Shown here: piece after piece, positions 25,617-34,994 of the stretch
Layout of the letters: each line of letters starts with the position of its first letter
How positions within the stretch are numbered: the stretch's first letter is position 1
Notes under the pieces: model-generated
What the model saw: the letters and a program-made list of their open reading frames with translations, nothing else
The model's database searches: none
Told to the model about the DNA's origin: nothing
NCBI GenBank assembly: GCA_038248505.1
Contig: JBBRXJ010000013.1
Coordinates: 1 to 46,348, forward strand
Length of the DNA stretch: 46,348 nt
Origin: JBBRXJ01 sp038248505
GTDB lineage: Bacteria; Bacteroidota; Bacteroidia; Bacteroidales; JBBRXJ01
Reading direction: 5' to 3'
Made by a program: the position numbers and the translations under genes

Positions 25617-28600
25617 ATGACTCGAAAATACAGATATTTTTTTCTTTTAAGCATTTTTTCTTTATCGGTATTTGCTCAGCCTGAAAAGTATGAGTTTCAT
25701 CGCTATACTACTAAAGATGGACTTACTCAAAGCTATGTCTTTAGTATTCTTCAAGACAATCGCGGTTTTATGTGGTTTGGTACTTGGGATGGCCTAAATT
25801 TGTTTGATGGTTTCAATTTCATCTCATTTAAGCCAGATGCTGAGAATCCCAATAGTCTTAGCAGTAATTGTGTAACTACCATTTATGAAGATAGATATGG
25901 CAAACTATGTATTGGAACAAATGGTGGTGGCCTGAGTATCCTTCCACAGTCATCCTATATGAAGCAATTAATTAATTGGGGAGATCAACCAGAGAAACCC
26001 GATTGGATTGCTCGAGATCCTATATTTATTAATTATAGAAATGATATTAATAATGCTCAATCTTTAGGTAGCAATAATGTTACTTGCATGTGCGAAGATG
26101 ATTTTGGGAATTTGTGGGTGGGTACGTATGGTGGAGGGCTTACGAAAATATTTCAAGATAGTAATGGTATTAAGGCTTTTAAGCAGTATCGTACGATATC
26201 TGGAGATCCAAATAGTCTTGTTGATAATAATATAAAAGCGATTGCTAAAGATAGGTATGGAATAATTTGGGTGGGTACTTATGGTAATGGTTTAGTTAAG
26301 GTTCATCCAAATAATGGCAAGGATGATAGTGAGGTTTTTGTAAACTATAGAAATAAACCAAGCGACCCTTTTAGCCTTGCAAATGATAAAGTAACCTGCA
26401 TTATGGAAGATGTGCAAGGTGCTTTGTGGATTGGCACTAGAGGAGGTGGCTTATCCATTTTGAGTAATCTTGACAGAGAAAAAAATGAACTTAAATTTGA
26501 AAATCATCAGCTAATTACGAGTAATGCGAATTCATTAAGTAATAATAATATTGAGTCTATTTATCAAGATTTGCTGGGTACTATTTGGTTGGGTACTTCG
26601 AATGGATTAAATCGTGTTACCTCAGTTAAAGGGGATTATAAAAACATTCAATTTACTCGTATTTTTTCAGACCGATTTAATGAATTTTCTTTGTCTGATA
26701 ATCATATAGCATCAATATATCAAGATAAATCAGGTATGCTATGGGTAGGAACTTATAATGGTATTAATAAACTTAATTTATATCCGAAGCAATTTGTTAT
26801 TCATAAGAGTGATCCAGCACAAAAAAATAGCTTAATTGATGGTAGGGTAAATGTGTTGTTTAAAAGTAAGAATGATGAATTGTGGATCGGTGATGAGTCT
26901 GGCATAGTAACTGTTTATGATAAAACGGAAGCGCATAAAATGTTCTTATTGAATAACGGAATGGTTACATCATTGACGCCAGAATTACAAGAATCTTTGC
27001 GTCAGCGTATGATTTCATTCCTTCAGTTTCCGGGCATATCAGCAGGTTCATCTGTAATATCGGGTAATTTTATTAATTCAATTAATGAAGATCATGATGG
27101 TAATATTTGGTTGGGTGGTGTTGGATTATATAAGTTTACACCAGGGAAAGGTTTTAAATATTATTTCCCGGGTTCTTCTGATGAAAACTCTGTAGGAGGA
27201 TGGGCTGTTTGGTCTACTATTACTGATGCACAGGGTGATGTTTGGATTGCTACATCAAACGGTCTTGATAAATATGTTAAAGAGACAAATACCTTTTTAC
27301 ATTTTAGACATAAAGAGAAAGATAAAAAAAGTATTTCGTCGAATGTGATTTATACTCTCTTTGTTGATAGTAAGGAACGTATTTGGGTTGGTACCGATTC
27401 TGGTTTGTGTTTATTAATGCGTCGTAAAATAAATGTGAAGGAACAAAATGATGTATATTTTATTTCCTACCGTCGTGATAATACAATTGAAAACACTTTA
27501 AGCTCGGAGAAAATTTGGTCTATTGCAGAAGATAAAAAAGGCATATTTTGGTTAGGCACAGAAGGTGGTGGATTAGTTAGAATGGAGCTAGATGTAGAAC
27601 GTAATGCCATATATAAAACCTATAATCGTCAGTCGGGTTTGCCCTCAAATATTTTGTGTGGTGTAATCTGCGATAATAATAATACTATTTGGATAAGTTC
27701 AACTGCGGGTTTAACTTGTTTTAATCAGGCAAACGAAACATTCAAAAATTATGGTGAGTGGGATGGTTTGCAAGCGGATGAGTTTCGTAAAGGAAGCTAT
27801 TTTAAAGCGGCTGATGGTATGATGTTTTTTGGTGGAATGAAAGGCTTTAATTCCTTTTATCCAGATAGCATTCGAGATAATCCGTTTTTGCCTAAAGTAG
27901 TGATAACAGATTTTAAAATCTTTAATAGATCGGTACCCATAGGTAAATCAATTGATAAGGTTTTTACTCCCAAAGAACCAATTGGTATGTCAAGTGAGAT
28001 TACTCTCAGCTATAACGAGGATGTAATATCGTTTGAGTTTGTTGCTTTACATTTTCTAGAATCGGAGCGCAATAAATATGCTTACAAAATGGATGGTTTT
28101 GAAGATAAATGGAACTATACCACTTCGGCAAAGCGTTTTGCAAGTTATACAAATCTACCTCCTGGTAAATACATTTTTAAAGTGAAGGCATCAAATGCTG
28201 ATGGTGTTTGGAATGAGAATGGTGCATCACTTCGTATTATCGTACGACCTCCATTTTGGCTCACTTGGTGGGCATACTTAGTGTATATTATTCTAATGGT
28301 ATTAGGTATTTGGGGAATTATAAATTATTCTCTGAGTAAAGAGCGTATTCGTAGTCAGTATGAATTAGCAAAATTAGAATCGGTTAAAAAGGATGAAATG
28401 GCTGAGAAAAGTCGAGAAGTGGATCAAATGAAACTCCGATTTTTTACAAATATTTCACATGAATTTAAAACGCCTCTTACATTAATTATTGGGCCAGTTG
28501 AGAATTTACTTAAAGAATCATCAGCCTCTCGTGCTGTTCGTCAACAAGCTTTGCTTATTCAGCGAAACGCCAAACATTTACTTCGTTTAGTGAATCAGTT

Positions 28601-30080
28601 AATGGATTTCCGTAAGCTCGAAATAGGTAGTATGCAAATAAAAGTTCAGTCGATTGATATTGTTAAATTTATTAATCGTGTGATGTCGAATTTTCGTTAT
28701 ATGGCACATCAGCGTAATATTAATTTTCATTTCAGGCACGATACTGAGGATGTACATATATGGTTTGATCAGGATATGTTAGAAAAAATTATTTATAATA
28801 TTCTTTCAAATGCTTTTAAATTTACTCCAGAAGGGGGCGAAATATCTCTCAAACTATTAAAACAATCAAAAAACAAATCTATACTCGATTCGCTTAAAAC
28901 AAAAAGCGATAATAAATATGCCGAAGGTTTTATAGAACTCATTATTCGTGACAATGGAAAAGGAATTAAAAAAGACAAACTCGAAAAAATATTTGATCGC
29001 TTTTATCAAGTTGAGAATTTTAAAGGTGAAGGTTCTGGTATTGGTTTGGCTTTAGCAAGAGAATTGGTTGAGCTGCATCAAGGAGAGGTTTTTGCAGATA
29101 GTGAGGCAGGAGAATATTCCTGTTTTACAGTTCGAATCCCTTTAGGGAGTAAGCATATTTTAAGTGAACACATGATGGATGAGGCAACAACTGAAACTGT
29201 TGAAGAGCGCAGAAGTGCCGATGTTACGCCTTATCTGATAGACGCAGAGCCAGTTGATGCTCATTTTTCAGATCATCTTTTTGCGGAGGAAGATCAAGTA
29301 CCTTTAGTATTAGTGGTTGAAGATAATGCAGACTTAAGAACCTATGTGCGCACAAGTTTGTCGCATGATTATAGAGTCGTTGATGCATCGAATGGAATGG
29401 ATGGATTGGAAAAGGCTAAAGAAATTATCCCAGATCTGATTCTAACAGATATTATGATGCCAGATATGGATGGTTTAGAATTGTGTAAAAAAATAAGGGA
29501 AGAGCTCAATACATCGCACATCCCCGTTATTCTTTTAACAGCACTGTCAAGCGATGAAGCTCGTATTGAAGGATTAAAAGCAGGGGCTGATGATTATATT
29601 ACGAAACCATTTAACTATACAGAACTGCAGCTACGTGTTAAAAATATTATTGAATCAAGAAAACGTTTGCGTGATACTTTTGGTGCTGCAATTATTTTGG
29701 GCAAGACTGATGAATTACCTCAAGCAGATCATGCATTTATTTTAAGAGCTATTTCATTAATTGAAAATAATTTAAATGATGCCAATTTTAGTGTTGAGGA
29801 TTTTAGTAATGAATTAGGTTTATCGCGAGCGCAACTTTATCGTAAGGTAAAGGGTGCTACTGGTCAAACGGTGAGTGAATTTGTTAGAGCAGTACGATTG
29901 AAAAAAGCTGGTGAGATGATAAAAGCTGGTGAGTTAACTATGAACGAGATTATGTATAAAGTTGGTTTCAACTCGCAGAGTTATTTTACCAAATGTTTCA
30001 AATCTCTTTTTGGTATTTCACCAAGTGATTTTGCCAGCCTCGATAATCAAGCAGAAGGCATAAAAGACCTAGATAGCTAG
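25617..30080 (+). CDS. Hybrid two-component system: propeller sensor, histidine kinase, receiver and AraC regulator
   Basis: One-protein signalling system of 1487 residues, of the HTCS type that senses a periplasmic ligand and regulates transcription. Signal peptide (YFFLLSIFSLSVFAQ); a periplasmic two-component-regulator propeller with many blades of the form SxNNVTCMCEDDFGNLWVGT, spanning about residues 25-740; a Y_Y_Y domain to about 870 (YKMDGFEDKWNYT, LPPGKYIFKVKASN); one membrane helix near 880-900 (WWAYLVYIILMVLGIWGII); HisKA with ISHEFKTP (H about 948); HATPase with N box NILSNAFKFTP, DNGKGI and GSGIGLAL; receiver with LTDIMMPDMDG (D about 1278) and KPF; and a C-terminal AraC HTH (LSRAQLYRKVK, VGFNSQSYFTKCFK). 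All catalytic residues are present. It follows porP/sprF on the same strand and converges with lpxK with only 24 nt between stops. Targets may be the neighbouring surface-protein genes or the alpha-galactoside locus; neither is shown by sequence. Confidence 0.95.
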   Translation: MTRKYRYFFLLSIFSLSVFAQPEKYEFHRYTTKDGLTQSYVFSILQDNRGFMWFGTWDGLNLFDGFNFISFKPDAENPNSLSSNCVTTIYEDRYGKLCIGTNGGGLSILPQSSYMKQLINWGDQPEKPDWIARDPIFINYRNDINNAQSLGSNNVTCMCEDDFGNLWVGTYGGGLTKIFQDSNGIKAFKQYRTISGDPNSLVDNNIKAIAKDRYGIIWVGTYGNGLVKVHPNNGKDDSEVFVNYRNKPSDPFSLANDKVTCIMEDVQGALWIGTRGGGLSILSNLDREKNELKFENHQLITSNANSLSNNNIESIYQDLLGTIWLGTSNGLNRVTSVKGDYKNIQFTRIFSDRFNEFSLSDNHIASIYQDKSGMLWVGTYNGINKLNLYPKQFVIHKSDPAQKNSLIDGRVNVLFKSKNDELWIGDESGIVTVYDKTEAHKMFLLNNGMVTSLTPELQESLRQRMISFLQFPGISAGSSVISGNFINSINEDHDGNIWLGGVGLYKFTPGKGFKYYFPGSSDENSVGGWAVWSTITDAQGDVWIATSNGLDKYVKETNTFLHFRHKEKDKKSISSNVIYTLFVDSKERIWVGTDSGLCLLMRRKINVKEQNDVYFISYRRDNTIENTLSSEKIWSIAEDKKGIFWLGTEGGGLVRMELDVERNAIYKTYNRQSGLPSNILCGVICDNNNTIWISSTAGLTCFNQANETFKNYGEWDGLQADEFRKGSYFKAADGMMFFGGMKGFNSFYPDSIRDNPFLPKVVITDFKIFNRSVPIGKSIDKVFTPKEPIGMSSEITLSYNEDVISFEFVALHFLESERNKYAYKMDGFEDKWNYTTSAKRFASYTNLPPGKYIFKVKASNADGVWNENGASLRIIVRPPFWLTWWAYLVYIILMVLGIWGIINYSLSKERIRSQYELAKLESVKKDEMAEKSREVDQMKLRFFTNISHEFKTPLTLIIGPVENLLKESSASRAVRQQALLIQRNAKHLLRLVNQLMDFRKLEIGSMQIKVQSIDIVKFINRVMSNFRYMAHQRNINFHFRHDTEDVHIWFDQDMLEKIIYNILSNAFKFTPEGGEISLKLLKQSKNKSILDSLKTKSDNKYAEGFIELIIRDNGKGIKKDKLEKIFDRFYQVENFKGEGSGIGLALARELVELHQGEVFADSEAGEYSCFTVRIPLGSKHILSEHMMDEATTETVEERRSADVTPYLIDAEPVDAHFSDHLFAEEDQVPLVLVVEDNADLRTYVRTSLSHDYRVVDASNGMDGLEKAKEIIPDLILTDIMMPDMDGLELCKKIREELNTSHIPVILLTALSSDEARIEGLKAGADDYITKPFNYTELQLRVKNIIESRKRLRDTFGAAIILGKTDELPQADHAFILRAISLIENNLNDANFSVEDFSNELGLSRAQLYRKVKGATGQTVSEFVRAVRLKKAGEMIKAGELTMNEIMYKVGFNSQSYFTKCFKSLFGISPSDFASLDNQAEGIKDLDS

Positions 30081-30104
30081 TTTTGCAGCTGTTCCCTTAT
30101 TTTT

Positions 30105-31130
30105 TTACATAATTCTAATAGCATCTTTTAATGCAGCTTCTCCTGATAAAAATGCAACTTCGATAGGCCAATAATAAATCACATTTAAAACGTCGGTAGT
30201 ATTTATGCTTTTTAAACGTATAGCATCCTTTTCGCTTGTTACAATGTATCTTGTTTGTGATTTTTTATGTATGGCTTCTATCATTTCTAAATCATTAATT
30301 TTATAAGCATAATGATCGGAATATTGCAAATGTATTACATCAAAGCCTTTTTGTTCTAAAGCTTCTTTCATTGGTTTGGCTTGTGCAATACCAGTAAGTA
30401 GAATTATTTTTTCTGCTTGTAACGAAATTTTATGATTTGCATTTTTTATAGAGACAAAATGATTTGCATAATTAAAAGTAGAAAAAGCATAGTTACCTAT
30501 ATAATATCTTGAAAGTTTATCAATCACGATTTGCTTTTGTTGCACACTTATATCAAGCAAACATTTAGTAACTATAACGAAGTTAGCTCTCTTCATTCCA
30601 CATAATGTTTCACGCAATCGTCCTGAAGGTAAAAGTAGATCATTATACATGGGTCTGTTAAAATCAACCAATAATATATTGAAACTTGGTTTTACCTGTC
30701 TATGTTGATAAGCGTCATCAAGTAATATGAAATCGGTATCTGGTTTTTCATGAAGAATTCTTTTAATGCCTTTTACACGCTTTTCGCAAACAGCTACATC
30801 ACTTTCTCTAAATTTATTTTTTATTTGTAGTGGCTCATCACCATATATATTAGCATTGCCATCCGATTCAACCCAATAAAAGCCCTTTGATTTGCGCCCA
30901 TAGCCACGACTTAAAATCACCGTTTTTTTGCCAGCAAGCATCTTTATCAAATATTCTATATGAGGTGTTTTTCCTGTACCGCCAACGGTGATATTGCCAA
31001 CAGAGATTATAGGTATTGGAAAGTGATGCTCTTTAAGTATTCCCTTATTGAACATTAAATTTCGGATGCCCGTAATGAGGTAAAATAGACCCGAAAATGG
31101 TAGCAACACTATTTTTAATGTATTTGACAT
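30105..31130 (-). CDS. lpxK: Tetraacyldisaccharide 4'-kinase (LpxK)
   Basis: Inner-membrane-associated kinase that phosphorylates the 4' position of the lipid A precursor, the sixth step of the lipid A pathway. At 341 residues it has normal length. Visible are a hydrophobic N-terminal segment (KIVLLPFSGLFYLITG), the P-loop SVGNITVGGTGKTPH (about 43-57), LSRGYGRKSKG, YGDEP, LLDDAYQHRQV and DFNRPMYNDLLLPSGRLRE. It reads towards the hybrid two-component gene and lies downstream of hppA, separated by a strong terminator, so it is probably transcribed alone. An upstream in-frame stretch (to 31245) is low complexity and I do not include it. Confidence 0.95.
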   Translation of the reverse strand: MSNTLKIVLLPFSGLFYLITGIRNLMFNKGILKEHHFPIPIISVGNITVGGTGKTPHIEYLIKMLAGKKTVILSRGYGRKSKGFYWVESDGNANIYGDEPLQIKNKFRESDVAVCEKRVKGIKRILHEKPDTDFILLDDAYQHRQVKPSFNILLVDFNRPMYNDLLLPSGRLRETLCGMKRANFVIVTKCLLDISVQQKQIVIDKLSRYYIGNYAFSTFNYANHFVSIKNANHKISLQAEKIILLTGIAQAKPMKEALEQKGFDVIHLQYSDHYAYKINDLEMIEAIHKKSQTRYIVTSEKDAIRLKSINTTDVLNVIYYWPIEVAFLSGEAALKDAIRIM

Positions 31131-31260
31131 ATAAGCGAATATAGTTTAAAAAGTAGAAAAATAAAAGGAGAAAGAAAAAGAAATAGTATAATATTAAGGG
31201 TTCGACTTTGAGTAGCGCTCTGAATATGAGTTTAACGTTGCACACTAACTTATTAAAACA

Positions 31261-31288
31261 AAAAAAGGGAGCCGAAGCTCCCTTTTAA
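31261..31288 (-). terminator. Rho-independent terminator of hppA
   Basis: On the minus strand the sequence is AAAAGGGAGC-TTCG-GCTCCCTTTT followed by a T-rich run (TTTTTTGTTTTA): a 6-bp GC-rich core extended by four A-T pairs, a stable TTCG tetraloop, and U tract. It sits 20-45 nt after the hppA stop codon. This is the clearest intrinsic terminator in the window. Confidence 0.93.
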
Positions 31289-31308
31289 TTATTTCAATAT
31301 TACAAATA

Positions 31309-33558
31309 CTAGAAAATAGAATAAGCAATAGTAACACCAACAACAACAATTGATACCATGCTCATAAGCTTGATAAGAATGTTGAGAGAAGGGCCTGATG
31401 TATCTTTGAAAGGATCACCAACGGTATCGCCAACAACAGCTGCTTTGTGAGCATCTGAACGTTTTCCACCATAATGACCTTCTTCAATATATTTTTTAGC
31501 ATTATCCCATGCACCACCAGCATTAGCCATGAAAATAGCTAAGATAAAACCGGTAGCAGTACCACCCACTAAAAGACCCATTACACCAGCAATACCTAAT
31601 AAAAGGCCCGTAGCTACAGGTATAGCAATTGCGAGTAATGATGGAAGCATCATTTCTCTTTGTGCACCTTTGGTTGAAATGGCAACGCAACGAGCATAGT
31701 CAGGTTCTGCTTTACCTTCAAGGATACCCTTGATTTCGCGGAACTGGCGACGAACTTCTTCAACCATAGCTTGAGCAGCACGACCAACAGCCATCATAGT
31801 AAGACCGCAGAAAAGGAAGGCAGCCATTGAACCAAGGAATGTGCCAATGAGTACACGTGGGTTCATTAAGTCAATCTGATAATAAGCCATAATTTCCTTT
31901 ATTCCAGCTTTATGAATGTCAATACCGGTTGAGGACAAAAATTCGGCTGCTTTTTCAGCATTATGTGCAACAGCAATTTTTATTTCTTCAATATAAGAAG
32001 CCATAAGAGCCAGTGCAGTAAGAGCAGCGGATCCTATTGCAAAACCTTTACCCGTTGCAGCAGTAGTGTTGCCTAATGAATCAAGAGCATCGGTTCTTTT
32101 ACGAACTTCTTCACCAAGACCAGACATTTCAGCATTACCACCAGCATTATCAGCAATAGGACCATAAGCATCCGTAGCTAAAGTAATACCTAGTGTTGAG
32201 AGCATACCAACCGCTGAAATAGCAATACCATATAGACCCATGCTTACGTTTGTCATACTAATATTTGTTATATCAGTATTTGATGCAAAAATGTATGATA
32301 AAAGAATTGAAACACAAACAATAAGAACTGGAACAGCAGTCGAAATCATACCAACGGCAATACCATTGATAATAACTGTAGCAGGACCAGTTTTGGTTGA
32401 ATCAGCAATACGTTGGGTTGGTTTAAAAGCAGATGAAGTATAGTATTCGGTAATTTTACCAATACCAATACCACCTAAAAGACCTACCATCATAGCACCC
32501 CAAATACCAAGGTAGTTAGGAAGCGCTAAGTATTTTAAAATGACAAAACTGAAGATAGCAATAAATATAGAACTAACATTTACACCTCTAGCAAGTGCAG
32601 CAAGTAATTGTTTTTGTGAAGCACCTTCTTTAGCACGTACTAAGAAAATACCTAAAATTGAAAGAACAATACCTACAGCAGCAATAACCATTGGAGCGAT
32701 AACTGCATTAAATTGCACTTCGCTTCCCAAAGATGCAAAAGCAGTTGCACCTAGTGCAGCGGTAGCAAGGATTGAACCACAATAGGATTCATATAAGTCA
32801 GCACCCATACCGGCTACGTCACCTACGTTGTCACCAACGTTATCGGCAATAGTTGCAGGGTTGCGAGGATCGTCTTCTGGAATACCAGCTTCTACTTTAC
32901 CTACAAGGTCAGCACCAACATCAGCTGCTTTAGTAAAGATACCGCCACCAACACGTGCAAATAATGCTTGTGTTGAAGCACCCATACCAAAAGTAAGAGT
33001 AGTAGTAGTGATTACTATAAGCTTCATTGAAGGGTCACTTGCAATAAGTGTGTTTGTTGTATTATCAAGTGCTCCAACTACATATTGTAATGCATAAAAC
33101 CAAATTGATATATCAAGTAGGCCTAAACCTACAACAACCAAACCCATAACGGCACCAGAGCGGAAAGCTACGGTAAGACCGTCATTAAGTGATTTTTGTG
33201 CAGCATTAGCAGCACGTGCTGATGCATAGGTAGCGGTTTTCATACCAAAATAACCAGCCAAACCGGAAAAGAAACCACCTGTGATAAAAGCGAAAGGAAC
33301 CCAAGGGTTCTGTATGCCTAAACCATAAGCTAAAAACGCAAAAATAGCTGTAAGAACCACAAAAACGATGGTAACTACTTTGTACTGTTGTTTTAAATAA
33401 GCCATTGCTCCTGTACGAACGTGCAATGCAATTTTTTTCATTAAATCGGTACCCTCATCAAATTTCATCATGGTCTTAAAAAAGTACCATGCAAAGGCTA
33501 ATGCAAGAATTGAACTTGCAGGAACCATCCAAAATACACTCGGAATGTTTACTTCCAT
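31309..33558 (-). CDS. hppA: Membrane-bound ion-pumping inorganic pyrophosphatase (HppA), K+-dependent type
   Basis: Integral inner-membrane pump of 749 residues with about 16 helices that couples pyrophosphate hydrolysis to H+ and/or Na+ export. Signature motifs are intact: DVGADLVGKVEAGIPEDDPR, ADNVGDNVGDVAGMGADLYE, DNAGGNAEMSG and AVVGDTVGDPFKDTSGPS. The GNTTAATGKG motif has Ala and Gly at the positions where K+-independent enzymes have Lys and Thr, so this should be a K+-stimulated enzyme. Na+, H+ or dual transport cannot be settled by eye. An unusually good Shine-Dalgarno (AGGAG, 7 nt before the ATG) precedes the gene, and a TTCG-loop terminator follows it. It is transcribed alone. Confidence 0.97.
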   Translation of the reverse strand: MEVNIPSVFWMVPASSILALAFAWYFFKTMMKFDEGTDLMKKIALHVRTGAMAYLKQQYKVVTIVFVVLTAIFAFLAYGLGIQNPWVPFAFITGGFFSGLAGYFGMKTATYASARAANAAQKSLNDGLTVAFRSGAVMGLVVVGLGLLDISIWFYALQYVVGALDNTTNTLIASDPSMKLIVITTTTLTFGMGASTQALFARVGGGIFTKAADVGADLVGKVEAGIPEDDPRNPATIADNVGDNVGDVAGMGADLYESYCGSILATAALGATAFASLGSEVQFNAVIAPMVIAAVGIVLSILGIFLVRAKEGASQKQLLAALARGVNVSSIFIAIFSFVILKYLALPNYLGIWGAMMVGLLGGIGIGKITEYYTSSAFKPTQRIADSTKTGPATVIINGIAVGMISTAVPVLIVCVSILLSYIFASNTDITNISMTNVSMGLYGIAISAVGMLSTLGITLATDAYGPIADNAGGNAEMSGLGEEVRKRTDALDSLGNTTAATGKGFAIGSAALTALALMASYIEEIKIAVAHNAEKAAEFLSSTGIDIHKAGIKEIMAYYQIDLMNPRVLIGTFLGSMAAFLFCGLTMMAVGRAAQAMVEEVRRQFREIKGILEGKAEPDYARCVAISTKGAQREMMLPSLLAIAIPVATGLLLGIAGVMGLLVGGTATGFILAIFMANAGGAWDNAKKYIEEGHYGGKRSDAHKAAVVGDTVGDPFKDTSGPSLNILIKLMSMVSIVVVGVTIAYSIF

Positions 33559-33565
33559 TTTTAAA

Positions 33566-33570
33566 CTCCT
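33566..33570 (-). promoter_or_regulatory. Canonical Shine-Dalgarno of hppA
   Basis: On the minus strand AAGGAG with 7 nt before the ATG. Most genes in this window have only A/T-rich leaders, as is usual in Bacteroidota, so this strong site stands out and supports ATG 33558 as the start. Confidence 0.6.
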
Positions 33571-33971
33571 TTCTTTATTTGTTTTTAAATAATATAACTG
33601 TTAGATAATGAATTATTTGACACTCATTTCGGCCAAAATTTCCACGTGTAAATATAATCACATTATAATTTCTACCTATTAAAATGAATCTTGTTTTACT
33701 ATCATAATCATAAAAGACAGTAATACAGAAAAATATGGTTCTATTGTTAATTGGGACTTTATTTTTATATAAAATATTGTAGGAATTAGCTTTGTTTTAA
33801 TAACTAAAGCTCTTTTTATTGGGGTTGTATTTTATAAATTGATTATTTTGAAACAGAAACTAGAAATAGTGTGAATTGTAAAATAGCGATAATCAAAACA
33901 TTCAGTATCATAAATTATACTTTGCCCCGATAGTGAGCTAAATTTAAATCAATGAGACCTTAATCCCAGCC

Positions 33972-34089
33972 ACTCATAATATATATAGTCGAACTCCTGT
34001 CCCTCTGGTCGGAATGGGATCTGGAGCGAATACGCTGCGACAGAGAAGGCTCACAGGGTGAACCCCGCTGGATAGCATATAATGTGAGT
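33972..34089 (+). repeat. Dispersed repeat copy A within a 13-nt inverted repeat; possible structured RNA or relic ORF
   Basis: The core 33982-34049 matches copy B (39913-39980) without gaps, 49 of 68 positions by my count. The best-kept parts are TATATAG at the left, CGAAT, CTGCG and CAGAGAAGG at the right. ACTCATAATATAT (33972-33984) pairs with ATATAATGTGAGT (34077-34089): 11 Watson-Crick pairs, one G-U, one A-A mismatch. The element is visibly richer in G and C than its surroundings. In one plus-strand frame both copies read N-S-C-P-x-G-x-x-G-I-x-x-E after a TAG, but copy B has internal stops. I cannot assign it to any RNA family I know. Strand is arbitrary. Confidence 0.55.
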
Positions 34090-34253
34090 TGTTGCGGCAC
34101 AAATGTCATTTTATAATTTCAGACACTGTGCAACAAATAGAACATAATGATCTTGATTTTTCATTATTGGTCTAAAATTATTGGGAATCAAAAGAATAGT
34201 TTGAGGACTTTTATGCTATATAGGTATTTTATTTTTATCGTGAATTTATTGAA

Positions 34254-34994
34254 TTATATAAAGCCTTGTGATTTCAGTAAATTCAGCAGTTTGTCAGAGA
34301 AGAAAACATTATCTGATATTTTGTATCGGTTCTCAGTAAAAACCTGAGCTAATGTTTTTTTATTATTCGTTTTTAATAGTTCTTTTGTCAGATTTGATTT
34401 TTCTTTTTCTTCAAAATACTTGTTAATATCTGTATTTAAGTAATCTTTATATTTTTCAAAGTGAATTATTGCTTCTAATGGAAGGCGATCAGTGAGTGTC
34501 GATTCATCATCAGGATATCCCATTACAATTGCAGCAACAGGAATAACGCCTTTAGGTAAGGAAAGCAAATTAATAAATTCAGGTGCATTATAAATAATTG
34601 TTCCAAGATAGCAGATTCCAAGTCCGTTTGCTTCTGCAGCTATGCAAGCATTTTGCGATGCCAGTATCGCGTCGGTTGCTGCATTCATAAACCATAAAAA
34701 ATTGTCGTAGCAAGGAGTCGTATCACGTTGTTCACACCATTTGTGAAACCGATTGATGTCTGCGCAAAAAGTTAAATGCACGGGTGCTTGCATTACCATT
34801 GCTTGATTAAAATGGAGTGGCAACATTTTCTTTTTTATATCTTCCTCACGAGTAACAATTATGCTGTATAATTGCATGTTGCCCGTATTTGAAGCTCTTG
34901 TTGCAGCTTCTAATACTTTTATTAGTAAAGCATCTTCAATAGCTGTGCTTTTGTATTTTCTTATTGAACGATGGTTTATGATTGTATTTTGCAT
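34254..34994 (-). CDS. Nitroreductase family FMN oxidoreductase
   Basis: Cytoplasmic FMN- and NAD(P)H-dependent reductase of 246 residues, closest in layout to NfsA/FRP-like nitroreductases. The FMN-binding N-terminus HRSIRKYKS, ATRASNTGNMQLYSIIVT, and the central QNACIAAEANGLGICYLGTI and PVAAIVMGYPDD blocks are visible. The C-terminal 80 residues, after DRLPLEAIIHFEKY, form a lysine-rich helical tail as in NfsA-like members. Physiological substrate unknown (quinones, nitro compounds or flavin). It lies 92 nt downstream of the methyltransferase gene on the same strand and may share its transcript. Confidence 0.9.
   Translation of the reverse strand: MQNTIINHRSIRKYKSTAIEDALLIKVLEAATRASNTGNMQLYSIIVTREEDIKKKMLPLHFNQAMVMQAPVHLTFCADINRFHKWCEQRDTTPCYDNFLWFMNAATDAILASQNACIAAEANGLGICYLGTIIYNAPEFINLLSLPKGVIPVAAIVMGYPDDESTLTDRLPLEAIIHFEKYKDYLNTDINKYFEEKEKSNLTKELLKTNNKKTLAQVFTENRYKISDNVFFSDKLLNLLKSQGFI

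Larger units (their letters stand above)
33559..34253. other. 695-bp gene-free stretch between hppA and nitroreductase
   Basis: The left half (33571-33960) is AT-rich leader and upstream sequence of hppA; I find no gene and no clear promoter box in it. A weak dyad AGCTTT / AAAGCT (33788-33811) is followed by a T-rich run but has no gene to terminate. The right half holds the GC-richer repeat copy A with its enclosing inverted repeat (33972-34089), described separately. The last 160 nt before the nitroreductase stop look featureless. Confidence 0.5.

Noticed and set aside
31045..31245. 66-codon minus-strand frame overlapping the lpxK start
   Set aside because: Low-complexity run of Phe and Leu from AT-rich DNA in another frame; it overlaps a well-supported gene and resembles no family.
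33982..34049. Repeat copy A as a tRNA or known riboswitch
   Set aside because: It superficially resembles a reverse-strand tRNA (TTCGAACTCC-like string), but I find no cloverleaf on either strand. I also tried cobalamin, TPP and RNase P core motifs by eye without a match.
34147..34347. 66-codon plus-strand frame overlapping the nitroreductase 3' end
   Set aside because: It is antisense to a clear gene over half its length, with a composition typical of random AT-rich sequence.
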